A stretch of DNA of 6,789 bases, from contig DAOWJX010000062.1 of NCBI GenBank assembly GCA_030640155.1, positions 1 to 6,789 on the forward strand, written 5' to 3'. The position numbers and the translations under genes are program-made. Below are positions 6,438 through 6,789 of the stretch, piece after piece; the first letter of the stretch is position 1; every line of letters begins with the position of its first letter. The stretch is from Candidatus Aegiribacteria sp. (GTDB taxonomy: Bacteria > Fermentibacterota > Fermentibacteria > Fermentibacterales > JCC-6). The notes below the pieces were generated by a model that had not been told where the DNA came from, did not search any database, and saw nothing but the letters and a program-made list of their open reading frames with translations.

Positions 6438-6789
6438 TCAGTCTCGTTTTATGTAGTGAGTATGAAGAAGCTCGTGGGATTTGTGCCCCAGGGGTTCCTT
6501 CAGGAACTCCGCATAGAGCAGCTGCACTTCAGGGTTGGCGTGTGATTTGCGGAAATGCAACGCAGCGTCCTCAGCGTAAATGGACTCCGTTCTCTTCTGC
6601 CTTATCTCCGGACTTGTAGGAATGGGCTGACCGCCGCCACCAAGACATCCACCCGGGCAGGCCATTATCTCGATGAAATGGTAATCCGCTTCACCGGCCC
6701 GGACCTTATCCATGAGTATCTTCGCATTGGCAAGTCCATGAGCAACCGCTACTTTCAGAGTAACCCCGGCCAGGAATTCGAAACCGGTG
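6438..6789 (-). CDS. hydA: [FeFe] hydrogenase, C-terminal part (runs off window)
   Basis: The last 116 residues are present; the gene continues past the right edge and its start is not seen. It includes the end of the H-cluster domain with the L3 motif MACPGGCLGGGGQP, whose two cysteines (codons at 6657-6659 and 6645-6647) match ligands of the H-cluster. The small C-terminal domain follows, with RKSHANPEV and the closing GHKSHELLHTHY. These enzymes make or oxidise H2 in anaerobes, using ferredoxin and/or NAD(P)H. The C-terminal form resembles the catalytic subunits of multimeric NAD(P)-linked or electron-bifurcating hydrogenases (HydA/HndD), so the symbol is provisional: partner subunits and the N-terminal iron-sulfur domains lie outside the window. 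The stop codon is directly followed by a hairpin, so this is probably the last gene of its operon. Confidence 0.95.
   Translation of the reverse strand, partial: TGFEFLAGVTLKVAVAHGLANAKILMDKVRAGEADYHFIEIMACPGGCLGGGGQPIPTSPEIRQKRTESIYAEDAALHFRKSHANPEVQLLYAEFLKEPLGHKSHELLHTHYIKRD

Noticed and set aside
6434..6619. Plus-strand frame opposite the hydrogenase end
   Set aside because: It is antisense to a strongly conserved hydrogenase domain, so it is a shadow.

Overview
The window (about 46-47% G+C by eye) looks like a chromosomal segment of an anaerobic or fermentative bacterium, probably from a poorly cultured lineage. The main evidence is the C-terminal end of an [FeFe] hydrogenase at the right edge. 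I cannot place it taxonomically with confidence. All genes have ordinary bacterial starts and Shine-Dalgarno sites. No phage, plasmid, CRISPR array or RNA gene is visible.

Layout: positions 1-404 hold no gene but contain a good sigma70-type promoter (236-264) and a near-perfect hairpin (351-377) just upstream of a lone tyrosine recombinase (405-1256, +). This recombinase keeps both arginines and the nucleophilic tyrosine, but three of the other catalytic positions are replaced. It ends at a strong GC-rich hairpin (1266-1292). Next comes a 703-residue oligopeptidase B (ptrB, 1443-3554, +), whose catalytic residues all lie exactly 20 positions after those of the enterobacterial enzyme and which appears to carry a signal peptide. 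Sixty bases later is a cytoplasmic trehalase/GH63/MGH1-like (alpha/alpha)6 glycoside hydrolase (3615-5045, +). The two may be co-transcribed, but no shared function is evident.

After an 88-base convergent gap, corA (5134-6207, -), a Mg2+/Co2+ channel with the GMN motif, is read leftward. Between corA and the hydrogenase lies a 230-base spacer full of symmetric DNA: a possible corA promoter overlapped by an imperfect inverted repeat, a perfect 14-bp inverted repeat, and a GC-rich hairpin just after the hydrogenase stop codon whose left part is also a second copy of a short direct repeat. The hydrogenase (6438-6789, -) runs off the right edge.

The genes look like independent housekeeping or metabolic units: peptide degradation, sugar hydrolysis, divalent cation uptake and H2 metabolism. 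I found no clearly new multi-gene system. The items most worth a second look are the recombinase with a degenerate active site and its leader hairpin, the apparently exported oligopeptidase B, and the palindrome-rich corA-hydrogenase spacer.
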